Positions 1 to 4,687 of a stretch of 6,996 bases of DNA are shown piece after piece (position 1 is the first letter of the stretch; each line of letters opens with the position of its first letter). The position numbers were made by a program, and so were the translations under genes. Below the pieces are notes generated by a model. That model was not told the origin of the DNA and made no database searches. It saw nothing but the letters and a program-made list of their open reading frames with translations. Source of the stretch: CAYLNH01 sp964384625 (lineage in GTDB: Bacteria; Verrucomicrobiota; Lentisphaeria; JABSQK01); assembly GCA_964384625.1 (NCBI GenBank), contig CAYLNH010000337.1, forward strand, positions 1-6,996. The letters run 5' to 3'.

Positions 1-69
1 AGGGCGCAGAATTTGACGAAATGCGACTAAATCGACAGTCCCTTCAGCCGGAAGCAGTAGAAGGTTCAT
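1..69 (-). CDS. Partial hypothetical protein, N-terminus only
   Basis: An ATG (complement of 67-69) opens a frame of 23 codons that runs off the left edge without a stop. The visible peptide begins MNLLLLPAEG and continues through TVDLVAFRQILRP. It lies 12 bp after the stop of the 108-aa gene on the same strand, so it is probably the next gene of the leftward operon. No Shine-Dalgarno sequence is visible in the 12-bp gap. A start of the MNLLLL type is seen in several families, including RsmE-like rRNA methyltransferases, but the following residues do not show that family's conserved pattern, so no function is assigned. The frame is supported mainly by operon context and lack of stops. Confidence 0.45.
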   Translation of the reverse strand, partial: MNLLLLPAEGTVDLVAFRQILRP

Positions 70-81
70 GAAGCAATCAGG

Positions 82-408
82 CTAGAAGCTCTGAAACCGG
101 TACGGAATTCCGGTCGCCTTCAGAATCTCCATCACTTTGGAGATCACCCGGGTGTCGCCGGCATACCGGGCCGCGATCCGGTCCAGGAGGTCCTGGTCCG
201 ACCGCCCTGCCTCACCCAACGCCGCGGCCAGCCGCAGTTTGTCGGCGGCCTGCACCGTCAGCCAGTACTCGTAGTCGGAGTCGCCGAAGGCGCGTTCCGG
301 CGCTGCGCCGATGTCCTGCCCGGAAAACACCAGGTCGCCCGCGGCGTTGATCTCGACCTCGATATATACCGAGGTCTCCCCCGCCGCCGCCACCAGCTCA
401 CGCTGCAT
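82..408 (-). CDS. Hypothetical protein, 108 aa, downstream of flavin reductase
   Basis: A small acidic protein with no membrane segment or signal peptide. The N-terminal third (about residues 1-35) reads like alternating beta strands (SVYIEVEINAAGDLVF). The middle has an aromatic motif DSDYEYWLTVQAAD (about 43-56), and the C-terminal half is predicted helical, ending in an aromatic tail GIPYRFQSF. The order D-YEY-V-A followed by a C-terminal GIPY-F-S is one I associate with small uncharacterised bacterial proteins, but I cannot name the family. Its ATG overlaps the flavin reductase stop by one base (TGATG), implying coupled translation. An AAGGGTG stretch just upstream may act as a weak ribosome binding site. 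GC-rich third positions and tight operon placement support a real gene; the function is unknown. Confidence 0.75.
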   Translation of the reverse strand: MQRELVAAAGETSVYIEVEINAAGDLVFSGQDIGAAPERAFGDSDYEYWLTVQAADKLRLAAALGEAGRSDQDLLDRIAARYAGDTRVISKVMEILKATGIPYRFQSF

Positions 409-983
409 CAGTCACCCTTCCGCGTCTTCGCCGAGAACCCGTGCGCCCCCAGACAGCGGCCGATGGACCAGTAGTCATTGCCGCCGTAGGCCAGCGGCTC
501 CAGCAGATCCGTGCGGACCTTGCCGTCTTCCAGACATTTGTCATCCACGTGGACCGCCAGGACGTCGCCGGTAATCAAATCGTGATCGCCGATCTCGACC
601 ACATCACGTACCCGGCATTCAATGTTCACCGGACATTGTTTGATCAGCGGCGCCTGCACCTCCGCCGCCGGGAGTTGCTTCAGCCCGAACTCGCTGAACT
701 TGTCGAAACCGTCACGCCCGGAAACCGAGCCGCACTTGTCCACCTGCTCCAGCATGCCGGCCGTCGGCAGGTTGATGACGAACTCGCGCGATTCCACGAT
801 CAACCCGTACGAATACGTCGCCTGCCGGATCGCAATACCGACAATCACCGGATTCGCGATGCTGATGTTGAACACCTCAGCCAACGTCAACACATTCGGC
901 TTACCGTCACCGTCAACAGAAGTAATCAATGCCGCGGGCGACGGGTAGATCGGCCGGTACGGTTTAACTCGGGTCCTGGACAT
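408..983 (-). CDS. Flavin reductase family protein (flavoredoxin-like, FMN-binding split barrel)
   Basis: A 191-aa protein, full length for the flavoredoxin/flavin-reductase-like domain family. These proteins bind FMN and move electrons from NAD(P)H or another donor to a partner in the cytoplasm. The split-barrel hallmarks are in order: PSPAALITSVDGDGKPNVLT (residues 14-33), the strand NPVIVGIAIR (44-53), TYSYGLIVESREFVINLP (56-73), and the C-terminal barrel strand GDHDLITGDVLAVHVDD (132-148). The start MSRTRVKPYR is supported by a strong AAAGGAG six bases upstream. The ATG shares one base with the stop of the 76-aa gene before it (TAATG), and its own stop overlaps the next start (TGATG). The physiological donor and acceptor cannot be read from sequence. 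Small helical and hypothetical neighbours may be partners, which is inference only. Confidence 0.9.
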   Translation of the reverse strand: MSRTRVKPYRPIYPSPAALITSVDGDGKPNVLTLAEVFNISIANPVIVGIAIRQATYSYGLIVESREFVINLPTAGMLEQVDKCGSVSGRDGFDKFSEFGLKQLPAAEVQAPLIKQCPVNIECRVRDVVEIGDHDLITGDVLAVHVDDKCLEDGKVRTDLLEPLAYGGNDYWSIGRCLGAHGFSAKTRKGD

Positions 984-1213
984 TACAGACTCCTTTCGAC
1001 GGCTTCCCGCTTACGGGCAAACTCCTGTTGGATCGCGACGATCGCATCAAGGACCTCCTGCGTATCATCGCCCTGCCCCGCCTCTTCCAATCTGTCCACC
1101 AACGGCCGCAGTTGTTTCTCTTCTTCGCGCTCCAGCTCCGCCAGGTACGCCTCGCGCGCCCCTGCCCACGCACACACGGCGGGGATCTCCGGGTTGTCCT
1201 GGCCTTCACTCAT
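983..1213 (-). CDS. Small acidic helical hypothetical protein, 76 aa
   Basis: The first well-supported gene of the leftward operon. The N-terminus (MSEGQDNPEIPAVCAWAG) is loop-like with one Cys and one Trp. From about residue 19 onward the sequence is charged and helical (REAYLAELEREEEKQLRPL, then EVLDAIVAIQQEFARKREAVE), with spacing compatible with two helices or a short coiled coil. There is no signal peptide or transmembrane segment. Its TAA stop shares one base with the flavin reductase ATG, so the two are probably translationally coupled and may work together. The ribosome binding site is weak (AAAGAG about 10 nt upstream). I do not recognise a family. A frame of similar length in another phase (964-1209) is a shadow. 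Confidence 0.7.
   Translation of the reverse strand: MSEGQDNPEIPAVCAWAGAREAYLAELEREEEKQLRPLVDRLEEAGQGDDTQEVLDAIVAIQQEFARKREAVERSL
990..996 (-). promoter_or_regulatory. Shine-Dalgarno of the flavin reductase
   Basis: On the minus strand AAAGGAG lies six bases before the ATG at 983. It sits inside the last codons of the 76-aa gene and settles the flavin reductase start. Confidence 0.75.
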
Positions 1214-1395
1214 TGCGAATCCGCTCTTTCACTGTTTCTCTCACAGTATCCGCCCTGAAGACGAGATACAACGTGCGTGGCGCGCATCTGCGCCGGCAGC
1301 CGGGCGGGATCCGGACATTCCGGGCCCGGCTTGGTGAACGCCGCCAACAGCGGCCCCGCCGGATGATTTTGATTTCGACTGCGATCGTAACGCAT
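1210..1395 (-). CDS. Possible small leader gene of the flavin reductase operon, 61 aa
   Basis: This frame begins at an ATG at 1395 (an in-frame TTG at 1410 is an alternative) and ends in TGA at 1210, forming an ATGA overlap with the start of the 76-aa gene. That junction type matches the tight one-base overlaps elsewhere in the operon. GGAAAG and GAGGG stand upstream of the ATG as possible ribosome binding sequences. The peptide is proline-, alanine- and arginine-rich with two Cys (LLAAFTKPGPECPDPARLP in its middle) and has no recognised domain. Codons in the middle look reasonable, but the ends do not. It could be chance, since several frames are open here. Confidence 0.25.
   Translation of the reverse strand: MRYDRSRNQNHPAGPLLAAFTKPGPECPDPARLPAQMRATHVVSRLQGGYCERNSERADSQ
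1231..1247. promoter_or_regulatory. Short inverted repeat upstream of the 76-aa gene
   Basis: ACTGT (1231-1235) and ACAGT (1243-1247) are perfect complements around a 7-nt spacer, 18-34 bp upstream of the 76-aa start. It could be an operator or a small mRNA hairpin. At 5 bp per arm, chance is a real alternative. Confidence 0.2.
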
Positions 1396-1499
1396 TCCCT
1401 CTTTCCACAAGCCGGAATCTCAATGCCACACCACGGGTACCGACGGCTACACCAAACGCGGAAAAGGTAGGGGATTGGGTGCCGCTCACCGAGCAGAGA

Positions 1500-1518
1500 C
1501 CCCAAGCTGAGCTTGGGG
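1500..1518. repeat. REP-like palindrome CCCCAAGCTGAGCTTGGGG
   Basis: A perfect 9-bp-arm palindrome around one central G. As RNA it forms a 7-bp stem with a CTGAG loop. The general form (CCCAAGCT, one or two bases, AGCTTGGG) resembles REP-type palindromes I associate with dispersed repeats in several phyla; that resemblance is from memory. Only one copy is visible here. Its right arm (1515-1518) is also the outer end of the longer inverted repeat that follows. Confidence 0.55.
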
Positions 1519-1559
1519 AGTGTCAATACCCCCTTCAGTTCAGCCGGCCACACCACAAA

Positions 1560-1621
1560 CCCCGCAATTTGGCACCGACAACGGCATAACACGTTTGCCG
1601 TTGTCGGAGCCAATGGCGGGG
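1560..1621. repeat. Long central hairpin
   Basis: A 12-bp perfect stem (CCGACAACGGCA at 1575-1586 with TGCCGTTGTCGG at 1596-1607) closes a 9-nt loop. After one A-A mismatch it continues through GGC/GCC and TT/AA, then a small asymmetric internal loop, and ends in CCCCGC (1560-1565) with GCGGGG (1616-1621). This is the strongest single hairpin in the window. There is no T-run on either side, so it is not a classical terminator. Confidence 0.6.
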
Positions 1622-1626
1622 ACGTC

Positions 1627-1636
1627 GGGGGGGGGG
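1627..1636. repeat. Homopolymer of ten G
   Basis: Ten consecutive G on the plus strand, about 115 bp before the sulfatase ATG and inside the 154-bp inverted-repeat element. Tracts of this length can slip during replication, and they are also a place where sequencing can miscount. Confidence 0.85.
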
Positions 1637-1714
1637 AAGACGAAACGGAAGGGAAGCTGACACTCCCCCGACACAGCCGCGGGGATCTTCTCGCGGCGGG
1701 TGTCGCCAGCTCTC

Positions 1715-1743
1715 TTGACTTGTCCGGTTTCGTCAGCAATCTA
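1715..1743 (+). promoter_or_regulatory. Weak sigma-70-like promoter candidate for the sulfatase
   Basis: TTGACT (1715-1720, five of six to the -35 consensus) is followed after 17 bp by AATCTA (1738-1743), a poor -10 match. The second box ends only 6 bp before the sulfatase ATG, so a transcript from here would be nearly leaderless. No Shine-Dalgarno sequence is seen before that ATG, which is consistent but not proof. Confidence 0.25.
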
Positions 1744-1749
1744 AACGAC

Positions 1750-3168
1750 ATGACAAACCGCCCCAACGTCCTCCTGATCCACAGCGATCAGCATCGCTAC
1801 GACTGCATCGCCGCGAACGACATGCGCCGCGATATCCAGACGCCGAACCTGGATGCCCTGGCCGCCGCCGGCACCCGGTTCAGTCACGCCTTCAGCACCT
1901 GCCCCATCTGTACGCCGGCCCGCGCCTCGCTGCTGACCGGCGCCTGGCCCACGACCCACGGCTGCTTCTGTATCCCCACCGCGGAAATCGATCGCGCCGC
2001 CCGCCCGGAACTGCCGGTGCTGACCAATCTCCTCACCGCCGGCGGCTACCGCATCGCCTGGACCGGCAAGTATCACAACGAACTCGAAGGCCGGCCGGAC
2101 CAGACCTACGGCATCGAGGAATACGCCAATACCTGGCTCTACGGCCGCCAACGCGAACAACGCGGCATCCCGAAACTCAACAAGACACACGGTCCTTTCG
2201 GCGATGTCGACCACACCTGCCCCCCGGATAAATCCTCGCTCGCCTGGCAGGCCGACCAGGTCATCCGTCAGATCGAAGAACGCCGGGACGGCCCGTTCTT
2301 CGTCCGCTGGGACCCGCCGCAGCCGCATCTCGCCTGCAACCCGACAACGCCGTTCGCCGAACTCTATGCGGACATGCCGATCGAGCCCTGGCAAAGCTTC
2401 CCCGACACGCTTGAGGGCAAGCCCGCCGCCCAGCGGCGGCAACAGGATATCTGGGGCGTCGCCGGCTGGCCCTGGGACAACTGGCGGCACACCGTCCGGC
2501 TCTATTACAGCGTCGTCAGCGAAATGGACCACCATATCGGCCGCGTCCTCGACCATCTCGAGGACCAGGGACTCGCGAACAACACGCTGGTCATCTACTC
2601 CACCGATCACGGCGATTTCTGCGGCGGCCACAGCATGATCGACAAACACTTCAATATGTATGACGACGTCCTGCGCGTGCCGTTGATCGTCCGTTGGCCG
2701 AGCCGGGTTCCGGCCGGCCGCAACTGCGACGCCTTCGCCTCCGGCGCCATCGACATCGCCCGCACCATCCTCAGTGCCGCCGGCATCGACGCGCCGGACA
2801 GCTTTGTCGGCGAGGACCTCCTGCAACTGGCGGCGGACCCCGACTACCGGCCGCGGTCCTACGCCTACTCCCAGTACTTCGGCACCGAAAGCGGCGCCTA
2901 TTCCTGCCGCATGCTCCGCGACCACCGCTACAAATTCGTCTACCACCCCGTCGGCGACTGTAACGAATTCTACGACCTCCAGGAAGACCCCGGCGAGTTG
3001 CACAACCGCATCAACGACCCGGCGGCAGCCGACATCATCACCCGGCTCAAATCCGATCTCTGGGATCTCATGGCCGACGTCGGCGACCCGCTTGCCGGCA
3101 AATGGTCGAAGGTAGAACTCAAAGGCGTCCCTCCCATCGCCGCCCGCAACCACATGCCCGCAACCTGA
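1750..3168 (+). CDS. Sulfatase (arylsulfatase / choline-sulfatase-like, Cys-type)
   Basis: A 472-aa sulfatase that would hydrolyse a sulfate ester on an unidentified substrate. The N-terminus PNVLLIHSDQHRYD (residues 5-18) carries the metal-binding Asp13. The signature CTPARASLLTG (54-64) places Cys54 as the residue that a formylglycine-generating enzyme converts to the catalytic aldehyde. STDHGD (284-289) supplies further metal ligands Asp286/His287. Lys299 and the stretch MYDDVLRVPLIVRWP are typical of the family core, and the C-terminus has the usual KFVYHP and FYDLQEDPGELHN strand. No signal peptide is present, so a cytoplasmic enzyme is expected, as in choline-sulfatase and phosphonate monoesterase-like members. 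The frame is open back to 1513, but those 79 extra codons are low-complexity and overlap the hairpin element, so the ATG at 1750 is chosen. No sulfatase-maturing enzyme or transporter is nearby. Confidence 0.93.
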   Translation: MTNRPNVLLIHSDQHRYDCIAANDMRRDIQTPNLDALAAAGTRFSHAFSTCPICTPARASLLTGAWPTTHGCFCIPTAEIDRAARPELPVLTNLLTAGGYRIAWTGKYHNELEGRPDQTYGIEEYANTWLYGRQREQRGIPKLNKTHGPFGDVDHTCPPDKSSLAWQADQVIRQIEERRDGPFFVRWDPPQPHLACNPTTPFAELYADMPIEPWQSFPDTLEGKPAAQRRQQDIWGVAGWPWDNWRHTVRLYYSVVSEMDHHIGRVLDHLEDQGLANNTLVIYSTDHGDFCGGHSMIDKHFNMYDDVLRVPLIVRWPSRVPAGRNCDAFASGAIDIARTILSAAGIDAPDSFVGEDLLQLAADPDYRPRSYAYSQYFGTESGAYSCRMLRDHRYKFVYHPVGDCNEFYDLQEDPGELHNRINDPAAADIITRLKSDLWDLMADVGDPLAGKWSKVELKGVPPIAARNHMPAT

Positions 3169-3185
3169 TGCCGCCCCCAAATGCG

Positions 3186-3203
3186 TCCGCGAATGGGCGC
3201 GGG
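3186..3203 (+). terminator. Weak hairpin after the sulfatase
   Basis: CCGCG/CGCGG plus one T-G pair closes a 6-nt loop about 18 nt after the sulfatase stop. There is no T-run. It may help end transcription or protect the 3' end; support is thin. Confidence 0.2.
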
Positions 3204-3250
3204 GATGCGATCGCTCGATGGCCACTGTGACCCGGATCATCTGCCCTCCG

Positions 3251-3305
3251 CCGGCAACGGAAAAGCCAGAAGCCGTCACCATCAATGAGCTCACCTCATT
3301 GCCGG
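3251..3305 (+). promoter_or_regulatory. Two overlapping hairpin options before the Cys-rich gene
   Basis: CAATGAG (3283-3289) pairs with CTCATTG (3295-3301) around a 5-nt loop. CCGGCAA (3251-3257) can instead pair with TTGCCGG (3299-3305), which shares bases with the first stem. The arrangement lies in the 205-bp gap after the sulfatase and about 70 bp before the 72-aa gene. It could be an attenuator-like leader or chance. Confidence 0.2.
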
Positions 3306-3373
3306 AAGTGGTTTTCTTACTATTGTTTGGCTGCAGGCCAACGATGCGGGAAGAAGGAAGGAAAGAATCCGGT

Positions 3374-3592
3374 ATGGAAGAATGCAATCGGCTGAAAACA
3401 TGTGGCTTCATCCGGAAGTGGAGTACGACAAAGCAACTGGCGTGCAAAGGCTTCATCAGCATGTATTGCCGGGGAGAGAAACAGGCCTTATGCAAGCGGA
3501 AGAAGTACTTCAAGGAGAACGGGGAGCCGCCGCCGGATGACATGCTGCCCAACGGCGTCATGATGTACGTGGACCCGTGTTCCGGCGAATAA
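3374..3592 (+). CDS. Small cysteine-rich hypothetical protein, 72 aa
   Basis: A basic 72-residue protein with six Cys (4, 10, 24, 32, 40, 69). The arrangement C-x5-C, then MYCRGEKQALCKR with C-x7-C, and a C-terminal PPPDDMLPNG recalls a small family of uncharacterised bacterial proteins of the form C-L-C-F, YC-G-C-R, P-D-LPN. Four closely arranged Cys suggest a metal or Fe-S site, which is inference. The frame is open from an ATG at 3218, and another ATG lies at 3344. I choose 3374 because the family-like part begins there and purine-rich GGAAAG stands 8 nt upstream. There is no signal peptide in this short form. It lies about 205 bp after the sulfatase with its own probable ribosome binding site. 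The last four codons form the left arm of a perfect hairpin. Confidence 0.65.
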   Translation: MEECNRLKTCGFIRKWSTTKQLACKGFISMYCRGEKQALCKRKKYFKENGEPPPDDMLPNGVMMYVDPCSGE

Positions 3593-3611
3593 ACAAGAGA
3601 GCCGGAACACG
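3576..3611 (+). terminator. Perfect 11-bp hairpin enclosing the stop codon of the Cys-rich gene
   Basis: CGTGTTCCGGC (3576-3586) and GCCGGAACACG (3601-3611) are exact complements. The 14-nt loop holds the TAA stop at 3590-3592. The stem is strong but is followed by ACTCCCGGG rather than T's, so it is not a classical intrinsic terminator. It could end transcription with Rho or protect the 3' end. Confidence 0.5.
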
Positions 3612-3828
3612 ACTCCCGGGACAGCCCGAAGATGAATCAGCAGGGCATCCGGGATTGCAGGAATCCGGGCTGGTGGTTGCGGGCGGGGCTATCTGAGCAG
3701 TCAATCGCCCAAGATGCGAACAGGGGTGATGGCGGCCGAGGATGATGACAGGAAACAGTCATGTCACAACCGACCTCTTCGGCTGTCAAAATACATGCGG
3801 CGAACCCGAAAATTCAAGCAGATAAAGT

Positions 3829-3859
3829 CAGGGCCGAGGCGTATTCGCTCTCGGCCCTG
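3829..3859. terminator. Perfect 10-bp hairpin, terminator-like
   Basis: CAGGGCCGAG (3829-3838) pairs exactly with CTCGGCCCTG (3850-3859) around an 11-nt loop. On the plus strand the first T-rich stretch (TATTTTGCTTTT) begins only about 24 nt after the stem, beyond a G-rich run. On the minus strand the stem is followed by ACTTTATC. It may be an imperfect terminator on either strand, or one state of a larger fold. Confidence 0.4.
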
Positions 3860-3864
3860 CCTGT

Positions 3865-3882
3865 GGGGGTGGGGTGGTGGGG
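3865..3882 (+). other. G-rich tract with quadruplex potential
   Basis: Runs of 5, 4, 2 and 4 G are separated by single T's. Three runs reach three or more G and one has only two, so a two-layer or bulged quadruplex is conceivable. It lies immediately after the 3829-3859 hairpin and overlaps the left arm of the long-range stem. Confidence 0.4.
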
Positions 3883-3938
3883 TATTTTGCTTTTCACCGA
3901 CGATAGCGTCACAGCGTCCGGGTTGCAAATGAAATTCG

Positions 3939-3968
3939 AAAGGAGGTCGACACCGTCCGCCGACCTCC
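3939..3968 (+). promoter_or_regulatory. Perfect Shine-Dalgarno sequence locked in a hairpin, no start codon
   Basis: AAAGGAGGT (3939-3947) is an ideal anti-16S match, but no ATG, GTG or TTG follows within 20 nt. GGAGGTCG (3942-3949) pairs perfectly with CGACCTCC (3961-3968) around an 11-nt loop. It could be a decoy or remnant of a lost gene start, or simply part of the larger fold. Confidence 0.35.
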
Positions 3969-4075
3969 CGTCGCCCCACTGGTCCCACCACCCTCGGCAG
4001 GGCCGCGAATGGGGCTTACCCCAACTTCGGCCGCCAACTGCAGATCTTACGCGCCGCTAGAAAAAAGGGCGCAGC

Positions 4076-4103
4076 ACAGTATCCCGAGTTGCGACAATAC
4101 TGT
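4076..4103. promoter_or_regulatory. Inverted repeat upstream of the GNAT gene
   Basis: ACAGTAT (4076-4082) and ATACTGT (4097-4103) are perfect complements with a 14-nt spacer, about 70 bp before the GNAT start. Flanking AGC and GCT extend the symmetry with a 3-nt offset. A dimeric repressor site or a leader hairpin would fit. No regulator gene lies next to it. Confidence 0.35.
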
Positions 4104-4165
4104 CGTGCTCAGCCGTTGTTGCAGGGGCAAAAGAGCCAAAACGTTCATTGAGTAAGTTGGGCCAT

Positions 4166-4169
4166 GGAG
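4166..4169 (+). promoter_or_regulatory. Ribosome binding site deciding the GNAT start
   Basis: GGAG lies 5 nt before the ATG at 4175. It favours this ATG over the in-frame TTG at 4148, which has no purine-rich sequence at proper spacing. Confidence 0.6.
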
Positions 4170-4174
4170 ACGAA

Positions 4175-4654
4175 ATGGAACTGATTGAGATCACAAGAGA
4201 CGGAAGTCCGACCTGTCCGATTGCCGAGTTGCCAGACGTCGCGACTGACGTAATGACGGGTACGGCCGAGATGTACAAGAAAAGCGGCTATCAGCCGCCA
4301 TGGATCGGATACCTTGCTATCCACAACGGCAAGTGCGTCGGTACGTGCGCGTTCAAGACACCACCCATAGAGGGGCGCGTCGAGATTGCATACTTTACGT
4401 TTCCGGAGGATGAAGGGCGAGGCATCGCTACATCAATGGCAAGGCTTCTCATTGAGATCGCCATGTCCGAATCGCCACGCATTCGAATCTGTGCCCAGAC
4501 CCTTCCAGAGCGGAATGCTTCGACCCGTGTACTTGAGAAGCTCGGTTTTCGGAAGGTCGCGGAGATTGATCATCCGGAAGATGGCAAGGTGTGTGAATGG
4601 GAGCTGAAGGCCCTACAAGACGCTCCAGCGGACGCGGCTAAGCCGCGCCGCTGA
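4175..4654 (+). CDS. GNAT family N-acetyltransferase
   Basis: A 159-aa single-domain acetyltransferase that would move an acetyl group from acetyl-CoA to an amine on a small molecule or protein. Motif A is at residues 69-92 (VEIAYFTFPEDEGRGIATSM), with EGRGIA forming the pyrophosphate-binding loop. Its first position is Glu rather than the usual Gln or Arg. Motif B is NASTRVLEKLGF (114-125), typical of the RimI/RimJ-like branch. The preceding strand YLAIHNGKCVGTCAF (47-60) is the usual beta hairpin. Length is normal for the family. There is no signal peptide, so it is cytoplasmic. Third-codon bias is weaker than in the sulfatase, which hints at transfer. The last codons form a strong hairpin that includes the TGA. 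The ankyrin gene follows 33 bp downstream, so a two-gene unit is possible. Substrate unknown. Confidence 0.88.
   Translation: MELIEITRDGSPTCPIAELPDVATDVMTGTAEMYKKSGYQPPWIGYLAIHNGKCVGTCAFKTPPIEGRVEIAYFTFPEDEGRGIATSMARLLIEIAMSESPRIRICAQTLPERNASTRVLEKLGFRKVAEIDHPEDGKVCEWELKALQDAPADAAKPRR
4626..4653 (+). terminator. 12-bp hairpin over the GNAT stop codon
   Basis: CAGCGG (4626-4631), a single bulged A, then CGCGGC (4633-4638) pair with GCCGCG (4642-4647) and CCGCTG (4648-4653) around a 3-nt TAA loop. The 3' arm covers the first two bases of the TGA stop. No T-run follows. It may limit readthrough into the ankyrin gene or protect the upstream message. Confidence 0.45.
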
Positions 4655-4687
4655 GCTGGGTCGTTCTGCGATCAGGCGCACACGGAC

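Larger units (their letters stand above)
1515..1668. repeat. 154-bp nested inverted-repeat element (MITE-like or structured RNA)
   Basis: The ends are perfect 11-bp inverted repeats: GGGGAGTGTCA at 1515-1525 and TGACACTCCCC at 1658-1668. Just inside them is a second complementary pair, CCCTTC at 1531-1536 and GAAGGG at 1648-1653, separated from the first by nearly equal gaps (5 and 4 nt). The middle holds the strong hairpin at 1560-1621. The whole segment can therefore fold as one long branched stem. No target-site duplication is seen at its borders and it encodes no recognisable protein. A MITE, a REP doublet or a structured RNA are all possible. Confidence 0.5.
1214..1749. other. Divergent intergenic region between flavin reductase operon and sulfatase
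   Basis: About 536 bp separate the leftward operon from the rightward sulfatase. The left part (1214-1500) holds the uncertain 61-aa frame and short palindromes: GGCGC/GCGCC at 1279-1294 and CCGGA/TCCGG at 1311-1323. The right part (1500-1668) is strongly self-complementary. The final 80 bp should carry the sulfatase promoter. Frames open in several phases encode low-complexity Arg/Ser/Pro-rich peptides with no recognisable domain, so I leave them out. Confidence 0.6.
3843..4010. repeat. Long-range imperfect inverted repeat, about 168 bp
   Basis: Three blocks pair in register. ATTCGC (3843-3848) pairs with GCGAAT (4005-4010). GGCCCTGCC (3853-3861) pairs with GGCAGGGCC (3996-4004). GGGTGGTGGG (3872-3881) pairs with CCCACCACCC (3984-3993). 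That is 25 bp in total, with a 4-nt bulge and one asymmetric internal loop. The 102-nt interior contains the hairpin at 3942-3968. The left arm shares bases with the local hairpin at 3829-3859, so the two folds exclude each other. Confidence 0.5.
3593..4174. other. Gene-poor region between the Cys-rich gene and the GNAT gene
   Basis: About 580 bp with no convincing protein. Open frames at 3714-3932 and 3761-4060 encode Arg/Pro/Ser-rich peptides without a recognisable domain or a clear ribosome binding site. The region is rich in inverted repeats: CAGCCCG at 3622-3628 with CGGGCTG at 3666-3672, a nested fold at 3829-4010, and ACAGTAT/ATACTGT at 4076-4103. It also has a G-rich run at 3865-3882. 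It looks like regulatory or structured-RNA sequence, or a decayed insertion. Confidence 0.55.

Noticed and set aside
441..1337. A 298-aa plus-strand open frame over the flavin reductase operon
   Set aside because: It is Arg/His-rich, lacks a domain, and covers genes whose minus-strand products are recognisable and tightly organised.
1206..1766. A 186-aa minus-strand frame across the divergent intergenic region
   Set aside because: It has Ser/Arg/Cys-rich low complexity, reads through a perfect palindrome and a ten-base homopolymer, and shows no motif or ribosome binding site.
1741..3561. A 606-aa open frame antisense to the sulfatase
   Set aside because: It is the mirror of a GC3-rich gene. 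The peptide is Val/Gly/Ala/Asp-rich with no domain, while the plus strand has clear sulfatase motifs.
3714..4060. Two overlapping plus-strand frames in the gene-poor region
   Set aside because: There is no domain, poor start context, and the bases are better explained by the inverted repeats they cover.
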